Shown: positions 35,790 through 49,462 of the stretch, piece after piece
How the letters are laid out: each line of letters opens with the position of its first letter
Position numbering within the stretch: the first letter of the stretch is position 1
Assembly (NCBI GenBank): GCA_028023455.1
Contig: JAQFVV010006341.1
Span: forward strand, 2,298,001-2,362,000
Source of the DNA: Epiperipatus broadwayi
Lineage: Eukaryota; Onychophora; Udeonychophora; Euonychophora; Peripatidae
Length of the DNA stretch: 64,000 bases
Direction: 5' to 3'
Translations under genes and position numbers: made by a program
Notes under the pieces: model-generated
Told to the model about the DNA's origin: nothing
Databases searched by the model: none
The model's input: the letters and a program-made list of their open reading frames with translations, nothing else

Positions 35790-38700
35790 GTAAGTTGATT
35801 GTGTCAGAAAGATATGCAGATTGTGTATTCAGTAAAACTTCTTGAAGTGAACTCTAGTTTTAAAATTCTTCATGAAAATACTTTATAAATTAGAACCTGG
35901 CCTGTATTTATAAGAATGTTAACTTCATTAATTAATAGCATTCTAATGAAAATATTAGTGCTTCTCACCAAATTTGAAAAAAAAAAAAAACACTATAATA
36001 TTTCTAATGACATGAGCGTCACATCATTAATATGTAAGATTCAAAACATTTTAAAAACAGAAATTCTCTAGATCACCCTAAAAATGCTATATTTGCTATG
36101 ATATATTCACTATTCTCTCTGACTTGTGTGATTCTCTCCTCAATAGCATAAGCAGAACATAAAAAATTTTATTAAATGACTATATTGTTATTTAATAGCT
36201 AATTTATTGTTTCGATTATATTATTGTAAGAAATCATGTTAGTTTTTCAAAAGACAAATGAGTTGTATTATATACCTTTTATGTCTTGTTTAAATTAGTG
36301 AATATCAGATCGCATTGCTTAACATTTTCTCTCTAAACATATATGAGGTCATGCATATGAATAGCTATTAAAATTTTTATTCTTGGAGTTTTTCTCAATT
36401 AGGTGTTCTTATTTAGCATTTAAAATCTCAAAAATATTTATCAGAATTAAAAGAATATTTGTCTATAACATTGTTTTTTTTTTTATACTCAAAGAGTTAC
36501 TTTTGAATAATGATATCAACAAATTCAGCAATTCATCACTTATTGATACACTTTAAGTAGATAGTGTTAATATTAGTGCAAGAAATATTCGTGGAAAAAG
36601 AGGCATTTGAGGATATGTCTATTATAAAAGTTGATTTATAGGATGATAAAGATATGCTATAGAAAGGTAGAGAGAGATGTAGGAATTAAGAATAGGGTAG
36701 AATGTATTATTAGGTTACTTACTGTTTAGGGGCTAAATGAAAGTGATAGTTAGAAAAGATTGAATAAGAAAAATGTATGAATGTGTTTGACAATTGTTGG
36801 TGTTTTATATATTGTTAGGATATTAGAAGAAACAAATATAGATAATAATGTAATGTTAGAGAAACAAAGGAAATATTGGGTTTGAAGATTTAATGTAATT
36901 GAAGGAAATGAATGAGCAGTAGGAATAGTGAGATTATTGCCAAAGTTTGATGAACGAGTGGATTTAAACATGGTTTATGGGATTAATTTTAGGCTAAAAT
37001 CTTTATGTGAAAATAATGATGTTAATTTTTTTAAATATGTGGAAGATGTTTATTAGAAATAGGGATTTATTTAAAAGGAATGGGTTACATTTATTCAAAT
37101 GGGGGTAGGGATTTAACATTAAGCAAATTATAATCTTTTATTCATTAAATTAAAGAAAGGTAATAGTATATAGATAAATAACAACAAATATGTAATGTTG
37201 GAAGTAGAAATGAAAAGGATGTGTTTATATTTAAGAAAGCGAATAAGATACAGGAAAATATCGATGTAATTTTTAGCAGATGATAGCTAAGTTTAATTAT
37301 AAGAAATATCTCTGGTGGTTTTTCTTTTAACTAGTTCTTTAAAAGAAACATCATAGCTATACATGCAAATAAGTAGAGGGTTAAAGGAGATTTTTTTAGG
37401 AGAAAAGTTAGATTTGTTAACAGTAATAGAAACACATTTAAGAAATGAAGAGGTTCTACATCTCCAGAAGTATGAAAGGAAGGAGATAAATAAATATAAT
37501 CAGTGATTAAAGATGAAATATCAGTGTTATTTTCAAGAAATTGTAAAAAACAGATTGAAATTTGATAAAGATAAATGGATGTGTGATATCACATATTTAC
37601 TTCCTGAGAATGCAAAAGTGTGAATGGGAATATTTATGGATATTTATATAAGTCTGTACATGAGTTAGAAAAATGTGAATAGTCATATTTATAAAATTGG
37701 TAAAGTGGTGAATATAAATTGGGCATTATTTAAAAGTATGTTGAGAAAAATAGAATGAAAATTGGAAATTTGACTAAAGTATATGCTGTGAAATTTATAT
37801 GATCTAGGCAGAATATGAAGTACACTGTTGATTAGATTTTGTAGTTAAAAAGGGGTTCGGGAAGATAAGCACAAAGTATTTTCTATAATCATAATTTTAT
37901 AATGCAAAATTAAAGATATTTGAAGGTTTAGATGTAGAAATTTACAAAAAAGTTGATAGAAATGGATGGGAAATAAGCAAAAATATTAAATTGTTATAAG
38001 AATTATAAAAAGTAGTGAAATTAAAATTTACATAAACTGATATAGTGAAGAAAGTTGCAAATGAGTGTTTGTTTAGAACTGATAGGATTGACAAAAAAAA
38101 AAATACTTTAGAAAGTATTTTAAAAAATGGGGGTAAACAATATAAAGAAATTGTTAAATGGAATAGCCATTTTTAAAAAAAAAATAACCAAAATAGATTT
38201 AAGACAAGTGGGATGAACTTGGTAAGAAATTATTGGAGGAAATTAACTATGAGAGGGTAGGAGAATGAATAATTTTGAAGATAGATGAAGAAGTAAGAAA
38301 GAAATATTTTATATTGTTAAATGTCAGAAGCAAAAAAATATAAGCATAAGATAGAACTTGTGAAAATACTCGTTGAATTGTAATAAAATTTTTGGATGAT
38401 AAGGAGTTGGTAAGTAGAGAGCTTACGTCTTGAGGAGATAAATAGAGTGAAAGATGTAGAAGTGAATAGAGCAATAGGTAAATTAAGAAAAACAAGAGGG
38501 CATGTTATGGCAACTGAAATGTTATTAGATACGGCAAGATAAGCAAGGGTTGGTTTAAATAAAAATTTTATTAAAATTATAGATGATTATAAGATTTCAG
38601 ATATCTGGAAAGATGTGAGAAATAGATTGGTATATAAAGGAAAGAAAAAATAGTTTGTTAACTAGCCTTAGTCCAATAGCAATACCTTCCGTTGTTTATA

Positions 38701-38829
38701 CAATATTTATTTATGTTTTAAAGAATAGGGTTAGACTTTGAATGGAAGAAAATGAAACTTTGAAAGAGATTCAGAATGGATTTCATTCAGGGAAATAGAT
38801 AATATTTTTGTTGTATAATTTTCACTACA

Positions 38830-39130
38830 CCACTCTCATGCAAGATAGGGACTGGGTTCTATCCGCTTTTAACACTTTGTGATGGCTGTAATCACAAACG
38901 TTGATCAAAGACATCTATTATTATATAGCGCTGAAAATTTTGAAATTATTAAAGTGGAAGTCAATCTCCGATAATGCACTATATCTTAAATATTATAAAT
39001 CTCCGCGGACTCGCCTGCCAGTAAGAGATTCACTTAAGTTTTTTAAACTCTTACTGGCGGGCGAATACGCGGAGATTTATAATATTTAAGAAATAACACA
39101 TTATTGAAGATTGACTTCTGCTTTAATATG
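38830..39130. mobile_element. Hairpin MITE inside the older LINE
   Basis: It separates two RT blocks that are adjacent in the other LINE copy. It includes ATATAGCGCTGAAAATTTTG, homologous to the interior of the pogo-like MITEs, followed by the long hairpin at 38956-39120. The typical CACCTGGG ends are absent, so it is a relict or a derivative of that family. Exact ends are uncertain. Confidence 0.6.
38956..39120. repeat. Extended GC-containing hairpin
   Basis: Arms of about 70 bp run from GGAAGTCAATCTCC to CTTACTG-type sequence and back. The inner part CGCGGACTCGCCTGCCAGTAAGAG pairs with CTCTTACTGGCGGGCGAATACGCG around a loop of about 20 bases. The outer part matches the hairpins at 311-408 and 17532-17634; the inner GC-rich part is unique to this copy. 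Confidence 0.8.
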
Positions 39131-42100
39131 ATCAAAGACATGTGAAAAAGATTTATGGCAATAAAATTTATTAAGATAAAGGATCATTTTTTTATTTGTT
39201 ATTTAGTTGATTGAAGTAATCTTGTAGAGAAAATTAGCTATTATGTACTGTAAATTTTCTTGATATAGAATAGACTTGTAATAGGGTGGAGAGGAACAAA
39301 TTGTGAAGAAATCTTGAAAATTTGTAAATAGATTTGAAGTTTTTAAGAATGATTAAGAGTGTTTACAAAGATAATTTTTATAGATTTTAACTGAGATATA
39401 TGGAATCACTGGAAGTTTAGTGTTAAAGTGGATTGAAACAGGGTTATAAATTTTTATCTTTTTCGATTATTTTATTTCTAAGAAAAATTGCTAATTAATA
39501 TAGAAAGATTGGAAATAAGAATAGAGATTTATTTAGTAGTGGCCAAGAGAATGCTTAGTATGGTAACAATCTTGCAGATGATATAGCATTTTTTTCAAAT
39601 AAAATAAAAGATATGGAATTGTTATTAGGGAAGTGTGGAGTGGTAGAAAGAAGTATGAAAATAAATTCAATGAAGAAAAATTTTAACCATTTGTATTTAA
39701 TGGAAATGATAAAACTGAAGGATCAAAAATGTGTATTGTTTTTGTGATGAAGGGGAGCAGGGAATGTAAGTATTTATATACATTGTTAAATAGAAACAAG
39801 GAATTTTATAGATATTAGAAATTCATTGTGAGACAAAAAGCAAAAAATAGAATGAGATTAATTATGAATCTGCCATGCTACTCATATAATAAATATGTGT
39901 TGTGTAAAATAATTTGCAAAAGGGTGATAATACCTGCTCTAGCATTTAGAAATGAGGCAGTGTGTATTGGATGGAGTACTAAGACACGTGCTAGAATAGA
40001 AAATCAAAAAAAAAATTGGTATGTCTGTTTTGGGTGATGAATTATGAACAGTAATGAGGCTATTTAACGTATAATGAGGTAGATTAAAAGGAGAGAAAAT
40101 AAAATTTAAAACGTTTACAAAATTGTCATCATGTGAACGAATAATAGATTAGTAAAAATAGTGTTTAATTGGATTATGTAGTAGAAGTAAACAAACATAT
40201 GGCGCAAATGGTGTTTTACAATTTGCAAAGGTTCTAAATAGAATATTTGTCTAAAAAAATAGGATAAATGTGTAAAGAATGTCGCCAGGTATATAATTAT
40301 GATGGATATATACTTTACTTAGAGAGAAATACAATCATGGAAAATAAATTTGAAAAAAAAAAGTCTGGAGTTTATATAAGTATATATCTATATTTTAACT
40401 GGATAAATTATACTTGCTTTTAATTAGTATTTTATCAAAAATCAAATTTTTCCAATTCTAATAATTATATTTAATAATTCAATTAATGCACTAGGCATTT
40501 TCCTATGGAAATCAATCATGATCGTCAATGATTAGTTTACTAATCTATCCACATATATGGGTGCCACTTTTGTAACATGTTAAACTGGCCAATGCTGGGG
40601 CAATGATCAATATAATCTGAATAAATTTTAGCTCAATCGGAGTCACCATTTTGTAATGAACTATAGACAACAATATGGGATAATAATATAAAAAGAAATC
40701 TTACTATGCCTAAGAATTGAAACATCATCCATAACAATCTAGATTCAGCATAAATATGGAAGCCCTAAAGTTGATTTGGCATTTTATAATAATTACCACT
40801 TGTGCACAATCATCATTGTTTAGCAGCTGTGTCACAATAATAATGGATTTTGATTTCACTACCTCTTTACATTTGCTTAATCAACATTTGTCACAAAGAA
40901 ATGCCCCCAAGGCTGATATTCTTTTTCACTAAGCAAAACATGCATTAATAAATAGTGACTCTGTAATAACCTGTGTACAATTATCTAACTCAGGCACTGG
41001 TCATATTAGACCATAACAATATTTCCCACATATAATTATTTAAATTGTCCACTACATTACACTAAAATACTACTAACAATCTATATTAAAATCTAACTTA
41101 TCCAGATAATGTTTAACACGAAATAAAACCAACTAGATCACCACTCCAAACATCAACAAATCTATCACACTTACAAAATAAACTGTAATAAGAAGTAAAA
41201 TTATATATCATTGCTGTAAACAATGATGTGTGCTTGAGATATCTACTCAATTGAATAAAAACTAAATTCGACATACTTTATTAATTTAATATTATTTTTA
41301 GTAATTAAAATTTATCTTAATATTTAACGATATTCTATTTTATTTAAATAGATTAGTTTCTAAAATAATTATAAGTACATTTTTGGGAAACGTTTTATAA
41401 ACTATACATTATTTTAAATGTTTAAACAAAATAAGCCTTTACTCAAATTTATACCTATTTCAATAAAACGTTAAACATAATATAAACATTTCATCCATAT
41501 GCTACAGTAGAGCGATTACTACATTTATATTCTAAAATGAAATATTCCACAAGAATTTATTATCAATAACTCTATTAGCTAATTTCATATTTTAGAATAT
41601 CAAATCACATTATATAAAATATACCCTAAGTTTCCATTGGATGTTTACTGAATTACCATCACTTATATTATCCATTTAAATCTCTAATCAATCGAATATG
41701 CTAGTCAATGAAATTTATGATCTCAATTTCAAAGAAATTTAAAAAGTAATTAAAATAAGTCATTCTGACTAATGACAGAACACAGTCGATAAAGATTTTT
41801 ATAACCGGATAAAGTAAGCAAATAGATCATCAACTTTAAGCTAATGAAATTATTTTACTAGGAATATTGACTTAAATAAATAAACAAGTATTTGAATGCA
41901 TTATTAAATGTAAAATTTATATGTAATAGGATTTTTAAAAAAATGATAATGTATAAAATATATCATATATTTAACTCTAGTTCACTTACCAAGATGAGTT
42001 TGAATCTTAGACCAGATTTAAATACCAAAATTACCTTGCGCATTCAAGAAAAAATAATGAAACAGATTCGTCTGATTTTAAATCAACTCTAAATTTATTG

Positions 42101-42866
42101 GTTTATAACATAAAAATGAATAACGGTAATAAAAGAATAAAAAAAAAAAAGGAACATCCATTGATGTTTGACAACAGACTAAAATTAATAAAAGTAATAA
42201 ATCTATATATATGGAACTCCAAATATGTTGTGTGACAATAACACAACTTGAAAATGGAAGGAGAGATTTGAAATATCATATATAATGATAAAAAAAAAAA
42301 TGTGATTAAAAAAATTGAACTCTATTTATTCATTAATGCCATAATAATTAAACAAACATAAAAGAAAAATATCTGCTATAATTTAAACTCTTTTCTACCT
42401 GATATTTTCAAGTTAAATTTTGAACATACAAAAAAAATGAAATATTTGGAAACATCAAGTTGTATTAAATGAGAACTAAATGAATTTCCAACCTTTTTAT
42501 TGCGTGAATTCTATCATACCCATATATATATTTACATATCCTTGTCTTAAAAAAAAAACTACATATATGCATAAAAAAAAAACATACCATATATAAGTGA
42601 AAGTCTATCTATATTCACTCACTATTCACTGATCCATCGTAGCTTCCGATTCTTGGTTTCAAATCCTAAAGTGTAGAGATGAATTTTCTTTGAATAAAGA
42701 AGATAAGCATGAGTGGGAAGTCAGTCAAATTCGAGTTTAATTCTCCTCGCGTTTAACTTTCACTGTTTTTTTTTCAAGTAGATAATTATCCAGCTTCCAA
42801 AAGAACAGATGTAAAATTATACATCACTGGCTGTAATACCAAATTTTATTTCAGCTTCACTTTGTA

Positions 42867-43064
42867 ATTAATAATATGCTGATGCGTTGCGGTGAAACTT
42901 TTTTATGTAATAATTTGTAGGCTTTTGTATATATATTCTGATTTACAGACTTAACTCTTTCAGAGCCCTGAAAGAGTTAAGTCTGTAAATCAGAATATAT
43001 ATACAAAAGCCTACAAATTATTACATAAAAAAGTTTCACCGCAACGCATCAGCGTATTATTAAT
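42867..43064. repeat. Near-perfect palindrome of about 198 bp
   Basis: Arms of about 97 bp are almost identical when inverted (one clear mismatch near the ends: ATATGCTGATG against CATCAGCGTAT) around the four bases AGCC at 42964-42967. ATCACTGGCTG occurs on both sides (42823-42833 and 43063-43073), possibly a target duplication of a somewhat larger insertion. The near identity of the arms implies recent origin or ongoing arm correction. No coding capacity. Confidence 0.9.
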
Positions 43065-45300
43065 CACTGGCTGCTTTAATTTTTCTTTTCACTAGCAATA
43101 ATGTGCAAAAGAATTTCTGTAATGACACAATCCATTTTAAATTAAGTGAAGATTTAATACTAGCTTTTTCTATTATTCCTTTTTTTTTTTTTTTTTTGAC
43201 TTACGAGAGTGGAGTTTAAAATTGCTTATTATAATATAAATTGAATTAATTGATCTTATAGATTTTCTTGATTTGAAATGCAATATCCATAAAGCATAAT
43301 TGTTTATATCCATTGTAAATAAATGAATATAATACCTTGATTTTTAAACACAGAATTTCTTTACATAGCTGATCTGCAATACAAGGCATTTTTGATGGAA
43401 TTTTCCTTCTTTCATATTTTTGTCATTTCCTCTGGAATTTCATCAGCAAGCTGCCCCAATTGAATGGGTAGATAGTTAAAACTTTTATTATTCCATGGTT
43501 TTATGAATTAACTATTTAAATAATATTTAATAAATTTTTTTGAAGACAGAAAAACGATCCGTTCTATGCAATAACAAAATGATAAGAACTCAAATTACAG
43601 TGTGTTGGTTCTATTTATAATATACTATTGATGACATTATTGTTGTCCTAACGACTGTTGAAAATTACTCTGATTTAACTCGATGATGAACGATCTGTTG
43701 AAGAAAGTTTTGCCTCCCTTTTGTAAATGAAATGGAGATTTTAAGAGAATTGGATACATTGAAAATGAAATCTAAGTTCAATATGATTTTTTTTCATTTT
43801 AAACCAAAATAAAGAATTTATATTACAATTTTGATACATTCTAATGGATATATTTTTACATATTTTTTTTTTTTATAATATTTTTTCCCAAATTAATTTA
43901 CAAACAAGTACATGTAAAGCAGAAAAACATTTAATTGTGTAATATGTATTGCTAATGGTGATGGCAATAACAGAAATTGAAACGTGTAGTGCTTGGTAAT
44001 AATGTTGATTTTATTCAAGTAATCTTTCATGACATACTTAACTATTTCCAAAATCTATTTATTTATTTACTTGTTTATATATTTTTTGAGATTAATTACA
44101 ACAGATTTAAAATTTTGAAGCTAGAATTAACAGTAAACAATATTATTTAAAACATTAGGTTGCCATGGTTATCAAGTTAACTTTGTATTTCAAGATCTCC
44201 ATTATCCATGGATCAAGTGAAAGGAAAACCAAACAAGATCAACAAACTTCTTTATTTTATTTTTTTTAATACTTTAACCTACAGTTAATCTGAATACTTA
44301 CAATATATAATGTGAAAAGATGTATGATAACATTTGAGGGAGATTATTGTTATACGATGCAAATATGAGAGCTTTAAATTTAGTCAAGGAAGGAAGACAG
44401 AAGTAGAATAAGGATTTATGTATGTAGTTTATATGGCAATGGAAGAAACAGTAATGAATATTTATTTTTGGAAGATAGGATGTTGAAAGAGAATCAAGAT
44501 GATTTGTATGGGAAAATTTTTAAAGGTTTATTATTTTGAGGTTTTTTTCAATGGAATGGGGAAACTGATCATAGTGTTAATGATACAGTTTTTATTAAAA
44601 TAGGATAGGAGAAGAAAAATAAGATATAGATCAGTGGACCATGATATATGATAATTTTAAAGGTAGCAAATGTTTTTCTTAGTTAACAGTGTCTCTGGCC
44701 ATATATTGTATACACAGAAACTTCTGACTCCATATAAAGTCATTTTATTTCATATATAATAGATCTTTATCTCAATGAGCAATTTTGATATTAAATGAAA
44801 TTATTACTATTAGTAGTGAGTGATTATAGGAAGTAATTGTCATGTAAAAGATTTAATATTGTTATAGACTAATGGATTTATGAATTAAAATTCTCTGGAT
44901 TAAAGCTCGATTCTATTATTGCTGCTGCTCAAATATTACATGACCTCTCAAGTGTCAAACCATTCAATTATTTTATTGTGTTATGTGATGCTTAGTTTAG
45001 AAATACTTGAGCTGTCAGATGCTCATAACACTTTATTAATTTATACTTAACACAAAATTTATTTTCTTAATTGGCTTAGTGTAAAGGGATTCAACAAGTA
45101 TATACTGGTTTCATTCCAATTAATAAAATAAAAATCAAAAAGATTATCTGCTGTCAAATGAATGAAATATGTGAAAACCAGCAAGCTACTTTATATTCTG
45201 ATAACTGTTTTAAAAACCTGTAATTATCTTCAATCTGCCAAAATGGGTCTAATATACCAGCAAGTAGTCATCTTTTACTAAGTGCACATAACTAAGAACA

Positions 45301-45490
45301 CCCCCCCTTTTTTTTTTTTTTTTTTTTTTTATTTTTATTATAAAATTTTTATTTTTTTTTAAATTATTTTTATATTGTATTTTTAATATTTTTTTCTTCC
45401 AAAAATTTTTTTAAAAAATTTTATTACAAAAAAAATATTTTTTCTCCCTCCTCCCCCTTTTAAAATTTTTGTGGAAAAAAAATCCAACAG
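45301..45490. repeat. Low-complexity C/T-rich tract
   Basis: A C-run followed by more than 25 T and then T-rich mixed sequence, with no internal information. It could also be an assembly-prone site. Confidence 0.85.
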
Positions 45491-46996
45491 AGTAAAAAAT
45501 AAAAATTTTTAAATATTTTTTATAACAAGAATTATTCAATCCAGGAAATAATAATGTTGAAAGTATACTCGGTACAATAAATATTAAATTTTATATTTAA
45601 ACTCTATATGAATATTTTTTCACATTAATACTACAAATATAAATAAACAATAATTGTATCATCTTCAAAAAATAGCTGCCAGTTTTTTTCTTCTTTTTTT
45701 TAAGTAATGGAAAGAGCTCTGAAAAAGTCTGTTGGACAGTTCAAACTGTCAACTATTTTTGGAAATGTGTAGGGTTTTTGCATTGGGTAAAGTTCATAGA
45801 AGAGTGTTTTTTTATTCTTTGTTTATATTAGTACTATAGCTTTTTGCTGAATTAAATAAAAAAGATTATACAGTAATTAGAAAAAAAGTGATGTTTTTTT
45901 TTAATGGCCTTGATAAAAAAAAATTCTCAGTCTTCCAAGATTTAAATATTTAATTACTTTTTAGGTCATAAATCCAAGATATATCTATTGAACAATTTCT
46001 TTCATTAATAAGGTCTTTAGTTTTTATTCATATCTTCAGGGAATAACACATTGCTTTCTGTTCATGCCTATCTACTTTGAAAGCATCAATGAATAACAAA
46101 TGTATTTCTTCAGAAATTTTTGACCAATATCTAAAGGTCAAATATTTCCATTTTTATATAATGACTAACATGCTATCAATGATAGCTATCTAGAAATTAG
46201 GAAAATTCTCTGCTTTATATATCATTTCCAAATCCTTGGAATGATCTGGGTATTCATTTGGAAAGTTAATCTTATTATATATGTTGATTAGAAGAAAATT
46301 ATCAGTTTTTTTTATATCATTTAGCATCCATCTATTCTTGTACTTAGCATACTGTGATCTAAGAAGCTGTAGTTAGTTGCCGAATATTAAGATTAAGCAA
46401 GAGTTGAATAAAACTAGTGATGATTCTTTACCAGAATGAACTGATAATTTTTACATAATAATGTCATGGTATCTAAAACTGGAACATATCTGACTGATTT
46501 TATCAGCCCTATGTTAGAAGATACTTGCATGAAGTAATCTCAGGATCATACTTGGTTCTCGCTATATTCTTGTAAGTAGCTATAGATGATTTATGTTAGA
46601 CTATTGCAAATAAAGTTCATTTCACAATAAAATAGATCAAGTCAATGAAATATATCTTAACATCATTCATTTAACAAAAATGATTTGACTGTTGTAAATA
46701 TTTGTATTATTGCTTTCTCATTGATCGCAACCACAAAGATTTTTGATTGATTTTTTTTTTTCTAGGAGTATATATCAATGTCATTTCTGCTTAATTTTAC
46801 ATTGTACTAAAAGCCATTAAGAATCATTTTTGAGAGATTTTGTTTTTAATTTTCTATGTGTGAATAAAAATAAATTTTAATATTGATTTTAAAATAGAAT
46901 AATTTAAATTGCTTTGTAGTTTAATTCCTTAAAAATAATTTCCATTTACTTATTTACAGATAATAAAATTTTTTATATGAATAATTATTTTTGCAG

Positions 46997-47066
46997 ATAT
47001 TTTTCCGTACTTGTAAATATGGAAATGTCACTTCATTCCATGGAAGTTGTCAACAGACTTACTACG
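46997..47066 (+). CDS. CNOT11: CNOT11 exon in C-terminal domain (last visible)
   Basis: The first base completes the Glu codon started at 35788-35789. The 23 codons that follow read YFSVLVNMEMSLHSMEVVNR then LTT, the conserved continuation of the C-terminal domain. The donor is ACG|GTAAAT, phase 0. A further part of the domain (in vertebrates it continues with AVDLPPEFIHLYISNC and roughly 100 more residues) is required to complete the protein, and I could not find it in the remaining 17 kb. The next exon is therefore probably beyond 64000. No disruption is seen. Confidence 0.94.
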
Positions 47067-48277
47067 GTAAATGTCTTGTTTTCAAAGTTAATTTTTCTAT
47101 TTTAATGCCCTCATTTTATTTTTTTGCTTGCATAGATTATAGTCTTCAGAAGCCTACTAATTTTTACTATTTTTATTAAATGCTTTTATTTAAGTTGGAA
47201 AATCTGTTTGTTTGTTGGTATGTTTGTTTATAAACTTTTGAATCATTTTAAAATTAGAATAAAATTTTAAAATTGAGGTTCAATAGATTTAAATTCAATA
47301 GAATTGCTTCAAACTTTATACATAAGTAATAAATACCAGGAAAATCCATGCAGGACATTAATCTTTTCATTAAGTTACCTAGTTTTTTAAATATGAAATA
47401 GAAAATGGGAAAATATTGAATATCTGGATATTAAAATTAAAAACTGTTCTAAGAACTTTAATATATTTTAAGCTTGCAAAGAGTAGTATACATTTAAAAT
47501 TACAATATTTTAAAATTGAAATTTAATAATTTAAGTTCAATGTAATTTGTTGAAATTTTGTCCATTTTTAAATCTCTACAAAAATGTTAGGGACACAATA
47601 TGATAGGTGGCTTCATTTCTTAGATATGGAAGAGTGGGCGGGGGAGTTTTGAGTAATTTGATTTTAGAACTTCGTTATTTTAAGTAGTGCTTGTGATTTT
47701 CTTGGTTTCAATTGTAAGCTTCATTTAAGTAATAAAAAAGTTAATTTACAATTTTTTTATTTTTTTTCAACAAAAAAAAAAAAGACAATTTTCAACAGAA
47801 AAATAATTTAATAATTTATTGAACATATATAATTATGTACATATACTAAATATGATATATACAGTATAAGTGTGAAATTGATTTAAACTTAAATTATACA
47901 TATTAAGTGAAGTTCATTTACAATATAGTTTTGGTAAGCTTTTTTTTTAAAAAAAAAATTTCCAATTAAAAGCAAAAATAACAAATACTTTTCACTTAAA
48001 AGAATATTTCATATTTTTAATTATATATACATATATTATTATGTAAGCATATTAAATAGGATATATACATAAAGATTATATATATTAACTTATAGCAGAA
48101 ATATCTAATGATGTATATACATATATCAACTATAAATGTCCAGTCAATTTAAAATACAATATAGTTTTACTTTTTTATTTACTGTACCAACACTAAAAAG
48201 TTTAAAATAATAGAGACAAAATTTTTATTAAAATTAAATGCATTTTTTTAATGCGCACTAAAAAGAAAAAAAAAATG
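47067..48277 (+). other. Intron after the last visible CNOT11 exon
   Basis: AT-rich with TTTG-type simple repeats near 47205-47235. No exon or element is recognised. Confidence 0.45.
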
Positions 48278-48462
48278 CTTCTTCAACTACAGTTGGGGTT
48301 TTTAGATTTAACTTTAAATAAAGGTATTGGGGGGGAGGGGCAGAAATTAATTAAGTCATTCCCTATTTTTTATAATAAGAGATTGACTTAATTAATTTCT
48401 GCTTCCACCCCCCAAAGCTTCTATTTTAATTTAAATCTAAAAACTATTTGTGATTGAAGAAA
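48278..48462. repeat. Hairpin MITE with G-rich arm
   Basis: The left arm has CTTCTTCAACTACAG, TTTTTAGATTTAA and GGGGGGGAGGGGCAGAAATTAATTAAGTCA. The right arm holds the complements TGACTTAATTAATTTCTGC, CCACCCCCCAA, TTAAATCTAAAAAC and TTGAAGAA. Arms are about 80 bp around a 25-base AT loop. It is a foldback element with no coding capacity. Confidence 0.8.
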
Positions 48463-49462
48463 CAGATTTTTTTTTTTTTTACCATGGTGCACGGTAAATA
48501 AAAGCATTTAATTTTTAAAAAAAAATTATCTCTAATATTTAATGTTTAAAACAGTTTTTAAGGTATGTTTTACGTATTCAACTACAGAATGTGAGTAGAA
48601 ACAATTTCTTTTATATTGGTAAAAAATAATGAAAATGATTTGCTTAAAAAAACAAACAATAATCACAGATAGTAGATGATGTCTTTTCATATATTATTGG
48701 TCTTAGAAAAATAGCATTAAAATTTATGTATGATAAACATGTAATCTTTTTAGGAATATATGTACTATGTAAATATATATACCTATTCATGGAACATATA
48801 AGTTTAAATGGTAATCATCTGAACTCCAGGCACAGCCACCTGATGGCGTTGTTTATGTGTCAAAACACATAAAAATGCTGTTTCTGCAGCCGTCCTTACG
48901 GCTAATACAACATTTATATTGTATTACCCATTGCAGGCCGCTTTACATGACATTGCACAAAAATATTACGTCCTGTTTTGTGCTTCGAAAGTATTTACGT
49001 GTATTTGTTCTGTTCATAGCTGATTACCTTATCGCTTGAGGGTGTTTTAATTTCAAATCGGTACAACTTTTCAAATCTCCATAATAAAGTAATATCATTT
49101 ATATTTAAATAATGTTGTTAATTACTAATAATTGTCACATGGTCCCCACCCTTCCCTAAAAAAATGTTAATATGTAAAAAATTGGCAAAGAGTATGTTCG
49201 AATACGCTTCGACAAAGTCACGCGCTAAGTCACGTTTCAGCATGGAAAATATATGAGACCAATAAAAGGTTTGAGAACACGCAATTTTTCAACTTTTCAG
49301 AATTGTCGAGTACAGAAAGTGAGGGAGACTGTCCTTTTTTTAGGCACATAATGTCCTCTCAAATACCAGACTGTTTTTATTACAGCAATAAAATAATAAA
49401 TAAGTTCAAAAAGTCCAAAGTTTGTGTACTTTTTTTATTTCATTAGAAATTGAAAAGTATTT
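48463..49462. other. Intronic sequence, moderate-GC patch
   Basis: At about 48830-49380 composition is less AT-rich, with CCAATAAAAGG near 49260, but no domain or repeat partner within this window is seen. It could be the unique end of an unrecognised element preceding the tandem repeat. Confidence 0.35.

Larger units (their letters stand above)
36620..40370 (+). pseudogene. Second, older CR1-like LINE copy
   Basis: The order of blocks follows the LINE at 28.9-32.4 kb. There is an esterase relict with RLLPKFDERVDLNMV, INFRLKSLCENNDV and a degraded NGLHLF block. The endonuclease relict has LDLLTVIETHLRNEE. RT relicts have MEENETLKEIQNGFHSGK, the degraded YDRV region and NLADDIAFF, followed by a thumb-like tail to about 40370. 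Stops and indels are far denser than in the first copy, so it is older. It is truncated at both ends and interrupted by a hairpin MITE at about 38830-39130. Confidence 0.75.
35790..46996 (+). other. CNOT11: 11.2-kb CNOT11 intron, phase 2
   Basis: Donor GTAAGT, acceptor TTTTTGCAG. It hosts a decayed LINE, a hairpin MITE, a palindrome and low-complexity T-rich DNA, listed separately. I see no other feature in 40371-42822 and 43074-45300. A purine-rich patch at 44300-44620 may be further decayed LINE endonuclease sequence, but no motif is clear enough to list. Confidence 0.8.

Noticed and set aside
42879-42900. Hammerhead-like CTGATGCGTTGCGGTGAAAC in the palindrome
   Set aside because: The CTGANGA core is broken (CTGATGC) and there is no cleavage triplet in register.
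44300-44620. Further LINE endonuclease remnant
   Set aside because: Purine-rich and vaguely like the endonuclease region, but no catalytic motif could be placed.
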